DNA of 64,000 bases from Ophioderma brevispina (Eukaryota; Echinodermata; Ophiuroidea; Amphilepidida; Ophiodermatidae), in the NCBI GenBank assembly GCA_023653785.1, contig JAMKCH010001648.1, positions 1 to 64,000 of the forward strand. The letters are read 5' to 3'. Numbering within the stretch: position 1 is the stretch's first letter; each line of letters begins with the position of its first letter. The notes under the pieces are model-generated. The model was not told the DNA's origin. It saw only the letters and a program-made list of their open reading frames with translations, and did no database searches. Positions 24,595 through 36,539 of the stretch are shown here, in pieces. Both the position numbers and the translations under genes were made by a program.

Positions 24595-25555
24595 TGTTAT
24601 GACTCTTCGTCGACGTCTAATGTCCAAATAACCTTTCAAACACAATAATGATCCGTGTGCACAAATGATCTAATTATATATAATAAACATTTTAATGATC
24701 TTTCCTTGTTTGGTTCAAGAATTTGGTATGTCCAAACCAAATTAACATATACCCAATTAGTGGATAACTTATGGTTTACTAGTGTCGCTGTTTTGAAAGC
24801 GTTGCAGTTCAACGATGAATATGTTCCCCACAGCGAAGACTCCGAAATGACAGCGCACAAGAAGTTCATACAAACTCCTCAGGTAGGATATTCCATTGGA
24901 TCTTCTCAGTCCTGAAGGTAATCTTGTCCCGCAGTTCAAGACGACAAGGTAATTAAGTCCCTCGCCGATAATAATCCACAGTCCAAGATAATCACCCCAC
25001 GATTTCTATCTGTCCACCATTTGGAATCCCTTTTTGATTCCCAGCATTTCGGCGTTCAAAGACGACAGTATAATATTACAGCACTCTGCCTCACATGAGG
25101 AAATTGGGGGGGGGGGGGGGGGGAAAAACATATAAATCCTGGCACTGTTTGTGAAGGATAAAATCTACCATTTTGTAGATACAACTCGCTATCCATACTG
25201 TAAAGCGGATTGCAACTGCTGACATGGCGAGACTTAGCTCAATCTCTATTATACTGACTTCACAAAATCCCCGTCTAAAAATAGAACATTACATCATCTT
25301 ATGCCCTAAATGATTGCACCATCAAATCAGATTTTCACAATCTAACTTACATCATTTCTATATATAACTTGTGGGGGAATTCCCCACTTCCTTATTGGTG
25401 CAATCTAAACAGTGCAGTTTTGCAAAACAACTCTAGGAATCCCCTTTTCTCTCTTTTATAGTAAACAAATACTTTTCCTGTGAAAATCTTTCTCAAATAA
25501 AATTGAGAAAATAATATTATAAAGTTTAAATCAGAAAATGGAGGCCATCATAACA
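24595..25555 (-). repeat. 3' LTR of the Gypsy element
   Basis: About 961 bp. On the plus strand it starts TGTTATGACT and ends CATCATAACA, so the tips form the inverted pair TGTTATG/CATAACA with canonical TG...CA ends. It aligns along its full length with 30,012-30,968 (shared blocks include CACAGCGAAGACTCC, CCTGAAGGTA and GGAATTCCCCACTTCC-like), with numerous 1-3-base indels. It contains an 18-base G run near 25,108 that is absent from the other copy. Confidence 0.9.
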
Positions 25556-25570
25556 TCCTCACCCCTTAAA
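25556..25570 (-). other. Polypurine tract of the Gypsy element
   Basis: Immediately internal to the 3' LTR; on the minus strand it reads AAGGGGTGAGGA directly before TGTTATG. Position and composition fit the primer for plus-strand DNA synthesis. Confidence 0.6.
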
Positions 25571-25749
25571 AAGAAAATTTGAAGGAAATGAAAATTTTCC
25601 AAAAATCTGGCTTTATACCTTTACCATTTTGTGGTATTTTGTCATACAGTTTACACAGTGCAAATTCTACGCTTTTATTATAATGTTCTTGACATTGCTG
25701 CCTTCACTCTATATTACATAAATTTGCTAACATCAAATTTCTGAACAAT

Positions 25750-26160
25750 TAGGCGCTCTGGACAAGGCATCACCAAGACAATTTTCTTTTCCTTGATAGT
25801 TCCTTATGTCCAAGATTGTATTTCTTGTAGAGTTAACTCCAGCGGTTAAATTCCTTGTCAGGGGAGTTTCTAAATTAATCAGCCACAAAAATTAATATAC
25901 AATTCATAAATAAGTATCGGGTACATGGTTTCCCAAAATGCATCAAAGTGCAGTTTGACTGGATCTGATTCCCAATCTCCTACTACCCCGGCTTCACTGA
26001 TATGCTGCAATTTGGTTGGTTCTGAAATTCCTACCCCAACACCGTCATGGGTTTACATGTGTCCCTGGGTACATCATGAAATATGTTTCGCTCCCCTCAT
26101 GAATTAACTCTTCCAACGCACTTTGTTGACCATGTGTGAGGTGACCTTAGTTGCTTGTCT
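25750..26160 (-). pseudogene. RT leader and RNase H end of the Gypsy pol (internal deletion)
   Basis: Read on the minus strand, HLTHGQQSALEELIHE (about 26,145-26,100) matches the linker that precedes Gypsy RT in Gmr1-like elements. About 220 bp further on, LDIRNYQGKENCLGDALSRA (about 25,824-25,765) is the highly conserved C-terminal end of Gypsy RNase H. The whole catalytic RT core between them (YxDD region, about 1.5 kb or more) is absent, so an internal deletion has joined the two. Stops interrupt what is left. Confidence 0.75.
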
Positions 26161-26289
26161 AAATTGGCAGTATGTCCGAAATTTTGCAATTTGACACCAA
26201 CATTTTCTGTTTTTTTTACAGTGCTGTTTTTGTTCAGATTCTAACTTGATGTCACCATTTGTACCCACAGTCACTGTAGATGACATTAC

Positions 26290-27450
26290 ACATGTAGGCT
26301 TATGTCATCACTCTTTTCTTATACTCCTTTGACATATTTATGTGCCCATAAATTGGTCTACTATTACGTCCTACACTGGTTTTTGATCAACATAGTCAAG
26401 GTCTCCCACATTGTTCTCAATCTCATATGAATGGGCATAATACTTGGCTGCAAAGGATGCCCTTGTATTGGAAAAAGTGCCAAACTCTGTCACCTGCTGA
26501 ATACTCTGTTCCTTGCTTCTTTGTCATACCATGTTTTCATTTTTTTTGCCTGACTCTGTTTGAGATTTTTTTTGCAAATTTTCAGTGCCTCTTTGGAGCC
26601 TTGTCTGATTGAGACACATAGTCCACAAATTCAACATCAAGGTTTTTCACTAACCACTTTTCTTTCAGTGGTTTCAATGGTCCCCTACTTGTGACCAACA
26701 CCAACTCAAATGGACAAAATCCTAATGACTCTTTCCAGCCTCCCTGGTAGCAAATAACAGGAGATGAACTCCCTCATTCCAATCCCAAGCCCTCTCAAAT
26801 TCAAAACCGATAGGTTTTTTGATCATTGTTTCACAATGTGGTGGTGTACCTTTCTAGGGCCCCCTGGTATTCTGGGTGGTATGCTGAAAACTGTACTGGG
26901 AAATTTCCCAACTGGTCCATAACTTGTTGATAAACCTGACATGAAAATTTTATCCTTGGATCAACTGACTGATCTGGTTAGTGAAAAAAGGAGTAACCAC
27001 TCATCCAGAACGGTGTGAACTCGCAGTACGGTGAAGTGGCTCGAAGCGCTGCTGCCTCCTTGTCCGTTGTGACAGCTGCAAGGTGTCACTTTACTCTGTG
27101 CCCTAATATTTTCTCAAGGGTATAGCCCAGGGAATCGTGTGGAAGCCCACATGATGGTCAGTAAAGACTGATTTCCTGACTTGGGTCTTTGGAAGTTGGT
27201 CCTAACGCAATCTATTACATAACAACCTCTACTAAATGGCCATCATGCTGTATTGTTGCAAGGGAGCCAGTAGGAATTTTCTGATTGGGCTTGCCACCAT
27301 TTGACATGTGTGCCAAGTCGTACAATACTCGACGACATCTTTTTCGAGTGAGGCCACCAAAAATGACTCCTAATCTGTCATGTGTTTTTCTCTCAACCAT
27401 AGTTTCCTGCCATGGGACTATCATGGGCTATGCCTATCACTTCCTTGGTA
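26290..27450 (-). pseudogene. Gypsy integrase, frame-broken
   Basis: In minus-strand order: a damaged zinc-binding region ending GKPNQKIPT (about 27,265); a core segment that shows QLIQG/QGSNF-like and QYSFQHTTQN remains of the second catalytic block; then GALERY with the third catalytic Glu (about 26,850); then IGFEFERAWDWNEGVHLLLF and REAGKS (about 26,800-26,720); then the C-terminal GPY/F-type region ending GHINMSKEYKKR (about 26,320-26,290). Each block is in its family order. There are frameshifts within the core and several stops. Integrase would insert the DNA copy; this one cannot be translated intact. Confidence 0.8.
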
Positions 27451-27959
27451 TCACCTTTGCACAACAATTTGATGCAAAACTTTCATCCTCATCTACAAGT
27501 GCATCAGGTGTCCGCCATTTTTCTCTCAGAGGACACCATTTTGCTTGTAGAACATACAGGGATTTTGTTCGGGCTTCCCTGTTGCCAACAATGCCCTCTC
27601 ACCTAATTTCCTAGTGCTGGGTTCGTTGTGCTGCTCATTTACCAGCTTGTCCTGTCTTAAAGGGTCTCCTTGACAGTCCCTAACTCATATGCTCAGCGGC
27701 TGGATTTTCATTGTTACCAGCTTGTCACTTTGTTTTGTGCTCAGGGCTGGATTTTTACTAACACGGAATTTAGTCTCCCCTGAAAGGGAAGATGACCTCC
27801 AAATTCTCTATTTTGAGAGAACAGTATCCTCTAAATTTGGAACCAGTCAGCTCTCAAACGCTCTCCTATATTGTGAGTATTTTGAGTACTTCATCACCTG
27901 CTCACTTTTTTCCTGTAGGCTTTTCTGGTCATTGACCCAGTTACGGCACATGCGGGAAA

Positions 27960-28340
27960 AATGTCTATTGCCTCATCCAATTTATCCACTGACAGGGCAC
28001 CGGGCACTTGGGATCTGGGAGCACTTTCCCCCCTGCCAAATCATTCCATAACAACTGGAACCCCTTAAACTGGGAGTTCTTGTCTAACAAACACCAATCG
28101 TGACAGTTCCAGAAACCAATCTGATTTTCAAAATCAGTTTGTGAAGAGGGACACTAATACAATACCTATCCCCTGAATCTATGCACTAGTTCCTGTGTTA
28201 CTCTCAATATCAAATGAAGTGCACCTTCCAATCTCATGGATCTGGGCGCGCAACACGTGTCCCGCAAGATTCTAATGGGTTTTGGTTCTAAACTATCATC
28301 TGAACGTGACACAAATCCCTCCAAAAAAAGGCCTTATCGT
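27960..28340 (-). pseudogene. Gypsy aspartic protease, active site damaged
   Basis: The minus strand reads PKPIRILRDT followed by CCAP at 28,285-28,244, where the family has the D-T-G catalytic loop. The aspartate (codon 28,261-28,259) and Thr are present, but the Gly position is lost. Downstream are LLWNDLAGGKVLPDP (about 28,055) and the post-protease tail. It lies between the gag zinc knuckle and the integrase, as expected. Protease would process Gag-Pol. Confidence 0.6.
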
Positions 28341-28399
28341 CATCCCTTACTTTTTTTTCTGTGTCAATTCCCCTTTGTGGGATTTCTTGTTTCTGAACA

Positions 28400-29850
28400 A
28401 AGAATGAACTTTTGACCCTCAGTAACTGCCCAACCTATTGGTTTTGACTCACTTTTGGGCTCCCTCCTTTTGGGGGAAAAAATATCCATGTTCTCCCAAC
28501 ACCGTGACATTGTATGTCCTGTCTTTTTACGGTGATTGCATGTGAACTGTTGATTTGGGTCCCATCCCCTGTTTTTGATTATCACCATTAATTTCTTTAC
28601 TCCCCCTTTTTCATGGGAACTGACTGGGATTTCCCCTCCTGAGTGCTACATGAGACGCTTTGTTAGAACCCGAACTTATTGTTGTATTTGTTGTACTAGT
28701 AATTTCTTGGCTAGGCCTATATATGACTTTAATTGTGTGTCAATGCATAATCTTCGGCCTTTACGGCTGCTTCAACAACGCAAACTGTCAATTTTGTTTT
28801 CATCCAGATGTGTTTTTTTTGATATCTGGAATGTATAGAACTGTTTTGAACTCTTCAACTAAAATCAACGTTCCTAAGTTTACAAAATTTTGCCCGCCTT
28901 CTTTTGAGAGAAGCCAGCTAATCAAAACTTTGGTTCCTTTACCACGGGCAATTTCAACATGGTCTGGTCTCCTTTTCTCTCTGACGCAGATCCTGAATTT
29001 TTGTCTAGATGCTCTGCACCAATTCATATGCTTTAAGCACTTCCTGCTTAACCTCGTCATAAACACTACCTCGTTCTAATGACATGGCCTGAATATATTT
29101 CTCGGGCTTTACCAATGAACAACTGACTGTAGTAACCACGTTCCAGCCTCACTTGGGCCAGTTTCAAGGCTATTGGCAATTTTTCCAAAGTGTAAGAGTA
29201 TTTTTTCTACTTCTTGTGTTCCTAGAACATTTTGGAACCAGGCGAATTTTTCGCCGCAATCAAAACCCGATTTCTTGGAAGAGTCTGATGAGCTAGCCTG
29301 TTTGTTTCAATTTTTCTAACTCTAGTTTGGAGCTTCAATTCTTTCTTTTTCCTATCCATTTGTTGCATTGCAATCCCTCTCTTTGTTGTCTCATTTCCAT
29401 TTTGCATTTTCCACATTCTCATTCCTTTTCCGTCTCTTTTGGGCTGCATTTGCAATTTTTCTTTCTCTAATCAATTTCCTTTTTCTTTCTGTTCTTTTTG
29501 AATTTGCATTTCTAATTCTTTTTGCTTCTTTTCTATTTCCAGTTTCTTCAATTCTATTTCCTTTTGATTTCAAGCTCTTTCAACTTTAAAGCAATCACCA
29601 GTGCCCTGTTCCAGTATTTTTTCTATCCCAATCCAATATGACTATCCCAAACTCTTCCTGGACAAACTTTCAATCAACTATTTTTTTGATGATCTGTTTT
29701 GCTCAGGCATGTTTTGCTCAAGTCCTAAATCTTGGCTATTTCATTAACTCAGGCTTTCTTCGCTCTCAAACTTCTCCCAAGTTTATTTGCCCTATGAACA
29801 CTTCTGGATCAAACTCCATTGTGAATGTAACTCTACACACAATATACTAA
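28400..29850 (-). pseudogene. Gypsy gag with coiled coil, SCAN-like capsid segment and zinc knuckle
   Basis: Minus-strand order: a Lys/Glu/Arg-rich coiled-coil-like region (29,600-29,250); a capsid C-terminal segment with CVREKRRPDHVEIARGKGTK and LILVEEFKTVL (29,000-28,830), which resembles the gag domain from which vertebrate SCAN domains are thought to derive; and a zinc knuckle CNHRKKTGHTMSRC at 28,540-28,499. In the knuckle, the second Cys of the C-x2-C-x4-H-x4-C pattern has become Arg (CGT in place of TGT). Several stops and frameshifts. Gag would form the virus-like particle. Confidence 0.7.
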
Positions 29851-29996
29851 CTGACCAAATCTACAATTAAGTACTGTAATATGTTTTGATGATATTATAA
29901 TTTAAGGTTAAACCTTTTTTAAATGTTATTCACACTTTTAATGTTGTAAATTCTGAACCTAAGTCTCAAATTTTCTCTCAATTCCATTCCAGATAA

Positions 29997-30007
29997 ACGA
30001 GCCCCCA
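29997..30007 (-). other. Primer-binding site, tRNA-Pro type
   Basis: Four bases inside the 5' LTR, the minus strand reads TGGGGGCTCGT. This equals the first 11 bases of the well-known tRNA-Pro primer site and pairs with the 3' CCA end of tRNA-Pro. Later bases diverge. Confidence 0.65.
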
Positions 30008-30011
30008 ATTC

Positions 30012-30968
30012 TGTTATGACTTCTCGTAGACGTCTAAGGTCAGAAATACCTTCAAACACAATAAATGAGCCTTGTGCACGAAAATGATCTAAATTATATA
30101 TAATAAACAGTTGTATGATCTTTACTTGATTTGGTTCAGAATTTGGTATGTCCAAACAAAATTCCTAACACAATTAGTTAAGATTACTATGGTTTACTAG
30201 TGTCCGTGTTGAAAGCGTTTCAGTTCAACTTGATATGCTCTCACAGCGAAGACTCCAAAAGGACAGCGCACAAGTTCCATACAAAACTCCTGGTGGGATA
30301 TTCCAAGGGAATCTCTCAGTCCTGAAGGTATCTTTGTCCAGCATTCAAGACGACAAGGATAACTTAAGTCCCTCGACGACAATAAATCCACTTCCAGATA
30401 ATTCCCTCACGATTTCTATCTGTCCACAATTTTTGGAATCCTTTTTTTTTTTTTTAATAATTAAAAAACGACAGTAGAATAATACAGCACTCTGCTCACA
30501 TGGAATTGAACATATACTCAATCCTGGCACTGTGTTGTGAAGGCAATAAAATCTACCATTATTTAGATAAAACTAGCTCATCCATACTGGTAAAGCTGAT
30601 TGGGCCCACTGGCTGACGGGCGAGACTTAGCTCAAATCTCTATATATACTGACTTCACAAACATCCCAGTCTAAAAAGAGACATTACAATCATTCTTATT
30701 TATGGCCTAAACATGACCGCACCATCAATTCAGATTTCACAATCTAAATTACATCATTTCATATATAGACCTGTTTGGGGGAATTCCCACTTCCCTTATT
30801 TGGGCACTCTAACAGGTGCAGTTTGCAAACACAACTCTAGGGAAATCCCCTTTTCTCTCTTTTATAGAAACAAAATACTTTTCCTGTTGAGAAATCTTTC
30901 TTTCTCAAATAAAATTGAGAAAATAATATGCTTAAAAGTTTAAATCAGAAAATGGAGGCCATATAACA
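30012..30968 (-). repeat. 5' LTR of the Gypsy element
   Basis: About 957 bp, TGTTATGACT...CCATATAACA on the plus strand, colinear with 24,595-25,555. Differences are mainly short indels, including a T/A-rich replacement near 30,447-30,467 where the other copy reads differently. In the element's orientation this is the promoter-bearing LTR. Confidence 0.9.
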
Positions 30969-31143
30969 CCTTTAACCAACCTACATCCTTTTGGTGCAAC
31001 AAAACATCCACGGTACACTGACCCTCACACCCCCCAACCAGGTACTGGTATTGTCTTGAGTCTACTGAAAGGTTTCAACAACATGCCATCTACTATCTTT
31101 TGTGGAGCAGTGGAACAATGTCAGAACCCGCCAGCCATGACAG
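30969..31143 (+). CDS. Exon-like segment abutting the LTR, product unknown
   Basis: Immediately right of the Gypsy LTR, the plus strand is open for 58 codons and ends at a consensus donor, CAG|GTAGTT. The reading (NLHPFGATKHPRYT ... GTGIVLSLLKGFNNMPSTIF ... CGAVEQCQNPP) has balanced composition and looks like protein. No acceptor lies between the LTR and the open frame, so if this is a real exon its 5' part was cut off by the insertion. I do not recognise the family. It could also be chance. Confidence 0.3.
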
Positions 31144-34100
31144 GTAGTTTAGAATGCACTACTAATAAATGTTTACATTATTATAGGCTTTAATCATGTT
31201 GATTATTATAAAGCATCTCCATTTCCTCACAAGAGATGGAATACACCACCTAACCCATAATGTATTTGCCATTAAAAAGGAAATCAATATTTTACAATTT
31301 TAAATCATTTCACAGGATTTTGGTGTATTTTTGCATGGCAGTACAGCACCAGTGATTCCCTTAATTTCGCATGCCACATCCATCTTATTTCTCATTGGAA
31401 ATGTACAGACCTGCAGTGTATTCACCTAACACACTGGGGAGAAGTGAAATTTGGGGGAAAATTTTGGTGATTTTTAAAACCAATTTTTGGTCCAAAATCA
31501 CTGAATTTGTAACCAACTTTAGGCCCAATAGCTGTTTTTTGCCAAAAAAACATGTTTTTTCTGGCCAGGGAAAACTGGGGGGCGGTGGGGGAGAAACATT
31601 AGGAGCCAATTGCCCCTCTGCCCCCACCCCCACCACTGCTCCCCCCACACCACTGACCTAATATGAACCAATTCACCTGTATTTTTGCTGGTTGCAAATA
31701 ATAATGCTGCATGTATTATTATTCCAGTCATTTGTACCTTTGCTATACTAGAATTTCTCATGCAACCCAACGCCGCAATGTATATCTAAATTAAATCTGC
31801 GGTATAGGCGCATACCGCCAACAATTACAAATTGCGTGAGCTTGTTCCAAGACTAACTTACCTTTGTGCTTCCATGTTGGCGCACATCATGCTGCGTATA
31901 CCCCAATCTTACCTGAGAAATTTCGGGCAGCACTTAACGAATATATATACATGTGGAACTGTTTTTTGTGAAATTTCACATATACAACCTTGCACCAAGG
32001 CTTTTCTAAAGCCAATTGTATAGGATTCAAAAATCCTGGGTGTCCATTTTTTTAAAATCGTGTTTTGATGAATTTTAGGGGGCAAGGTTTACACTGTTTA
32101 TACAGGGGGAAAAAATAATAAAAGGGGGTGGCAAAAAGTGTTTTTAAGTAACATCAGGTCTACCTTTCAAGGATTTACAGAAAGGTATGTTTGCCCTACC
32201 TCGTGTTATAGTACAATAGGTTACAAGGTAAACGGGTTCAAGGTCACACTGGGGTAATTCAGATCACGGTTGTTCTAAAAAAACGGTGCCAAATTGTCGT
32301 CTACTGTACAGAAGCCGAAAATAGTAAAGGTCGCGTTGCCAATGACGTTTTGTAATAAGGAAGAGTGGAAAAAGAGGCGAAAGGGTCAACTTTGACTCCC
32401 CTTCCCTCCCCCCCACGTTCATACCCCCCAACTCCCTCCCTACTTCCCTCTAACTCCTACTTCTAGACTTTCAATATCCCTAAACTATACAGGGTCTATG
32501 GGGACCCCAGTCATATCTCTCAACGTCTCACTTTTGAAGGTGAAAAACGGAATCTATATACATTTTCTTAGTTAGTATGACCAAATGAACGATTTTAAAA
32601 CAGTTTCAACAAAATGGACCATGCTATAATATAACTATAGAACTTTCTTGAGCCTATTGTACTTAAAACCAATAGTGTAAATAGGCAAACTCTACCTTTT
32701 AGAAACCTTATGAGCAGCCGAACAGACTGCGTATAAATAAATTTTTAAAACAATTTTTTTAAAAACACTATTTATTGTTTACCCTGTACAAAAGTTTTGC
32801 CCCTGATAAAACCAACAAGAACACATTTTCAAAAAATGACACCCATGATTGCCAGATTCTCCATGAAAGTCTGTATTGGAAAAACATTGGGGGTCAAAAT
32901 GTATATGAAAAAAACTAACCCAAACAGCCATTACAGTTCCCCATGTACTAATAGACTTAGCATGATTTTCGGCAGTAGCATTCTCGGATTTTCCACGTGA
33001 AACACTCAATCATGTATTTCCGCTGGTTTATAAAAAATTCAAGGGTATTTTTAGATACAGGGTATATCAAAAAAAATTGTGCATAGAATGTTGTTGACCT
33101 TGACACATAAACCCACATTTTGTGGAAATGAATAGATACCTCACTCATTTTGTTAATGTTATTGGTTACTAAAAGTGGTTTAGTGTGGCAACTGGCATCT
33201 AAAAGTAATAAACTGCCACCTCCCCCCCCTGAACTTTCATGTTTTTACTGTTTTTACAGAATGCAAACATCCAAATTGTTTCAAATCGTGGAAAGTGATT
33301 TCAGTAAGGGGTCCTTTTCATTATGTCATTTTTTTTCATGGCCATTATGTCCTTAAGGAAAATGACCTGGTTCACCTGGTGTACAAGTTGTAATTGTTAG
33401 TTAACTTTTATATAACATAGAGATTGAAAAAAGATCAAAGACAATGGAAAATAAAACCACCGAAATAAAATAATTAGTCAACAATTTCTAGACAAAGGAC
33501 AGAGCTTTCTTAAACATGGTAGAATCGTAATGTAATATGGTGGGAACCAATCCTTCATTACGATTAGTTTTAAAAAATATCCTAAGCTACTTCTGTTGAA
33601 CATTCTGGTGGTTTGTTTGTGCAATATGTCAACTACCAAATTGGAAAGGTGCAAAACTCTGAGTTGAAAATATAAGTGAAACTTTAAGCCTTTTGCACTG
33701 AGAATACCTGAGCGTTCTTGCAAATAAATAAATACTTGAAAATACATCAGTAATATTTTGGTATCTCAAAAATAGAACAATCCAAAGGATGAAGTTTGGT
33801 ATCATTGTTTATTTTGATAAAAAGTCAAAAAAGGTCAAAATTTAAGACGTCTACTTGGGAACTGATTAACACAACAAATACAAGAATTATGACACCAAAC
33901 TTAATGTTGTATCTTTAAATAACCCAAACCCCCATTGAAATTCAAATTTTGGCTTTTTTAAAACACCCAAAACTGCTTACAAATGAAGATTTGGTCAAAG
34001 TGTAAACACAGACAACTTTCAAGGTATCGCCTTGTGAAATTGAAAAATGATGCTTTATTAAAGCAGCATTGACGTGTAATTACTTAGAAGTTGGAACACT

Positions 34101-36539
34101 TAGAAAGAAGATGACAATATTGACAGTTTGTTGAGGATTTCCTGCACTTTTCATATCCAATAAGGTCCTTCCACTCTCTTTCCCAGTGCTTCAAAATTCC
34201 GTGCATTTTTCAAACCAACATGGGTGGGGGGGGGGGACAAATTAAACCATGTCTCTGTCAGTCTCAAGAGGGTATCAAATTTTACTTTTCAGTCTAAGAT
34301 AGAGTATTAAATTAGGAGGAATCTGTTCAGAATGATGATTTTGTGTTGATAACATGTTCAAAACAGAATACGTCCATAAAATACTAGTAGCTCAAATGGA
34401 GGTAAAATTCCCAGGGTAAAATTCCAAAATGGTAATATTGCTTGGGCCCAGGTTCGGATAGCGGGTCAATTGAATAGTCTGCTTCTTGTTTCAGATAGTC
34501 CATTTTACATTTGTTTCTGGTCTCATATTAGGTCACTGCTGGAACCCTTGTAACTGGGATGGTTACCTGGAATCATTTATAGGTTACCCCCAGAGGATCC
34601 CCATTTCTTGTCCACACATTTCCCCTGGACAGGATCCTCTGCATAAACGTTAAAGAGGTCACCCTTCTCCTTGACAGCCTTGGAGTTCTTCTTTTCCTTT
34701 TCCCCCATACCTTTTCTCTTCCCTATAACCGTGTCCTGAGGGCCTCGACCCTCCCCTGGGGTCCGCCTCCCGAAACAGTCGAAGTAAATATATGTGCATA
34801 CTAAGTCTTGCCTGAGTGGAACAATTTATCAAAAGCACTGTGTAACTGGAATGAAAAGGTCTGTCATGATTGTACAGTAGGGTTACACAACAAGTTTGGG
34901 GAACAGACACCTGGATAGTTCGCTAGGGAGACGCACTGGCAGAATACAGTATCATTAAAGTACTTGACGTAGACATGTTTAGCCCTTCCCGTACTGCCAT
35001 GTCAGTAGTCACTTTCCATTTCCCACCATTTCGAGGTGGTATCTGAGTATCCCTATTACACTCTGTACTCGGGGGCAGTTTTGGTGGCTGGTGATCTGGG
35101 GAGGGAAGTTCCTTATCAAGGTCCTTAGCCTGAGATCTAGTTATTGGAACTGTTGGGCTCCTGGTTTCAACTCCATATCATACTGTATTGAACAAATGTT
35201 AATTGCTTGCTGTTATTGTTGTCGGTCTTGCCAGGAGGGACCGTTATGTGTCCAATGCACGACCAATCTCACGGTATGTCAATCAGCATGGCGTGGACCG
35301 TATTGGTTGATTGTGGTACTGTGGGCGGGGCATGTTTGAACAAAAATTATGATTTAAAAATGCCCTATATGTCATGTTTTTACTCACGGACTCAATAATA
35401 ACGAATTTGTAAACTTTCAGGTATAGATAGCTTGACTATTGCAAAATTATTATACGGAGAATTATTTTCTTTTGCACATAAAAAATTATGTCAGATGCCT
35501 AATGGTCGCTTATCTGAGCCTGACTAGAGTCTGATATGTAAAAAAAAAATTACTATAAATAAGTTAGTACATCTTTTTTAAAACAATACCAGCACTTTTT
35601 GAAGACCCCCCCCTATCAAAATTGAAATGTTGCACTGTAGTAGTGATGGTAATTGTCTAGTAAAATTATACCCTGCGAAGGTATTGCTAAAAGTGTGTAT
35701 ATTGGTCATAAAAGAAGCAATTTTGTAATTATAAGTATAAGAATCGGCAAAATATCCTATTTGTAATTTAAAGGTTGCAACAAGAGATTTGGAGGCACCC
35801 AAATATTGTGTAATAATATAATTCAATCTAGATTAGAAATCAATGATTGTCTTGCCTTGTATTTCGCTACAGAAATGTCTGAAAAGGAAAAAAAAGGCGA
35901 TTTGGATTTGCTGTATTTCAATGCAACATAGGCTGAACTGAATTTCATATTTGCTCCTATACGAAATTCAAAATTTCACAATTTTGTACAAAGAAACATT
36001 TCTCGGCTTAATCCTTTCAGTGGGGATATATTGATGGAAAGAGTACATCCGGCAAAAATCTATACTTTCGATTTTTAAGGGACATCCGATCTGTGAAAAT
36101 CTCTCGTTGCCACCTTTACGGAGGAGATGGAAACGCAAATTCCCGTCCACGTCCGTTCATTGAGTAATAGTCCCAACTCAGTAAAATTGATCTCTAAGTG
36201 ATTGCCTGAACCAGTAAACAACTAATGGAGGAAGCATAGGACACATACTGGCAATTTCCAAGAGTATTTCATATCGAAAGGATGTTGTCAGCGGCCGTTG
36301 AATTATATCGGAGATCTCCGATATTAAATTTCATTACAAAATTCCTTCTTTTGCGGATACATGCACAACCAGTTGGAGTGTTACAATTTGCAGGTAGGGC
36401 CTAGCCAAGTACAAAATGTAAATGTGTACAATCTCAAATTGTTGAAAAATTGGGGGGCTCCCTCCACAAGACGGCAGTACTGGTGATCATGTTGTGTTTT
36501 CCAAACCATGCAACTGAATCATGGTCTAATAGGAGTAAT
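31144..36539. other. No gene assigned; one Lys-rich open segment on the minus strand
   Basis: AT-rich with G/C runs (31,578-31,645, 32,400-32,430, 34,225-34,237). On the minus strand, 34,600-34,790 is open and reads TPGEGRGPQDTVIGKRKGMG, then KNSKAVKEKGDLFNVYAEDP. It is protein-like but unassigned. No other supported feature. Confidence 0.3.

Larger units (their letters stand above)
24595..30968 (-). mobile_element. Ty3/Gypsy LTR retrotransposon, Gmr1-like gene order, RT mostly deleted
   Basis: A 6.37-kb element on the minus strand bounded by two direct repeats of about 960 bp. In transcription order: 5' LTR (30,968-30,012), tRNA-Pro-type primer site, gag, protease, integrase, a short RT-leader remnant, the end of RNase H, a polypurine tract and the 3' LTR (25,555-24,595). 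Ty3/Gypsy elements normally have integrase last. Here recognisable integrase precedes the RNase H end, the order known from Gmr1-like elements of deuterostomes. The bulk of RT and RNase H is missing, and all coding parts carry stops and frameshifts, so this copy cannot move by itself. Flanking bases (TTTAT left, CCTTTAA right) do not give a clean target duplication. Confidence 0.85.

Noticed and set aside
27215..29455. Plus-strand ORFs up to 139 codons across 27.2-29.5 kb
   Set aside because: They are antisense to the Gypsy gag, protease and integrase blocks, which carry the family motifs on the minus strand.
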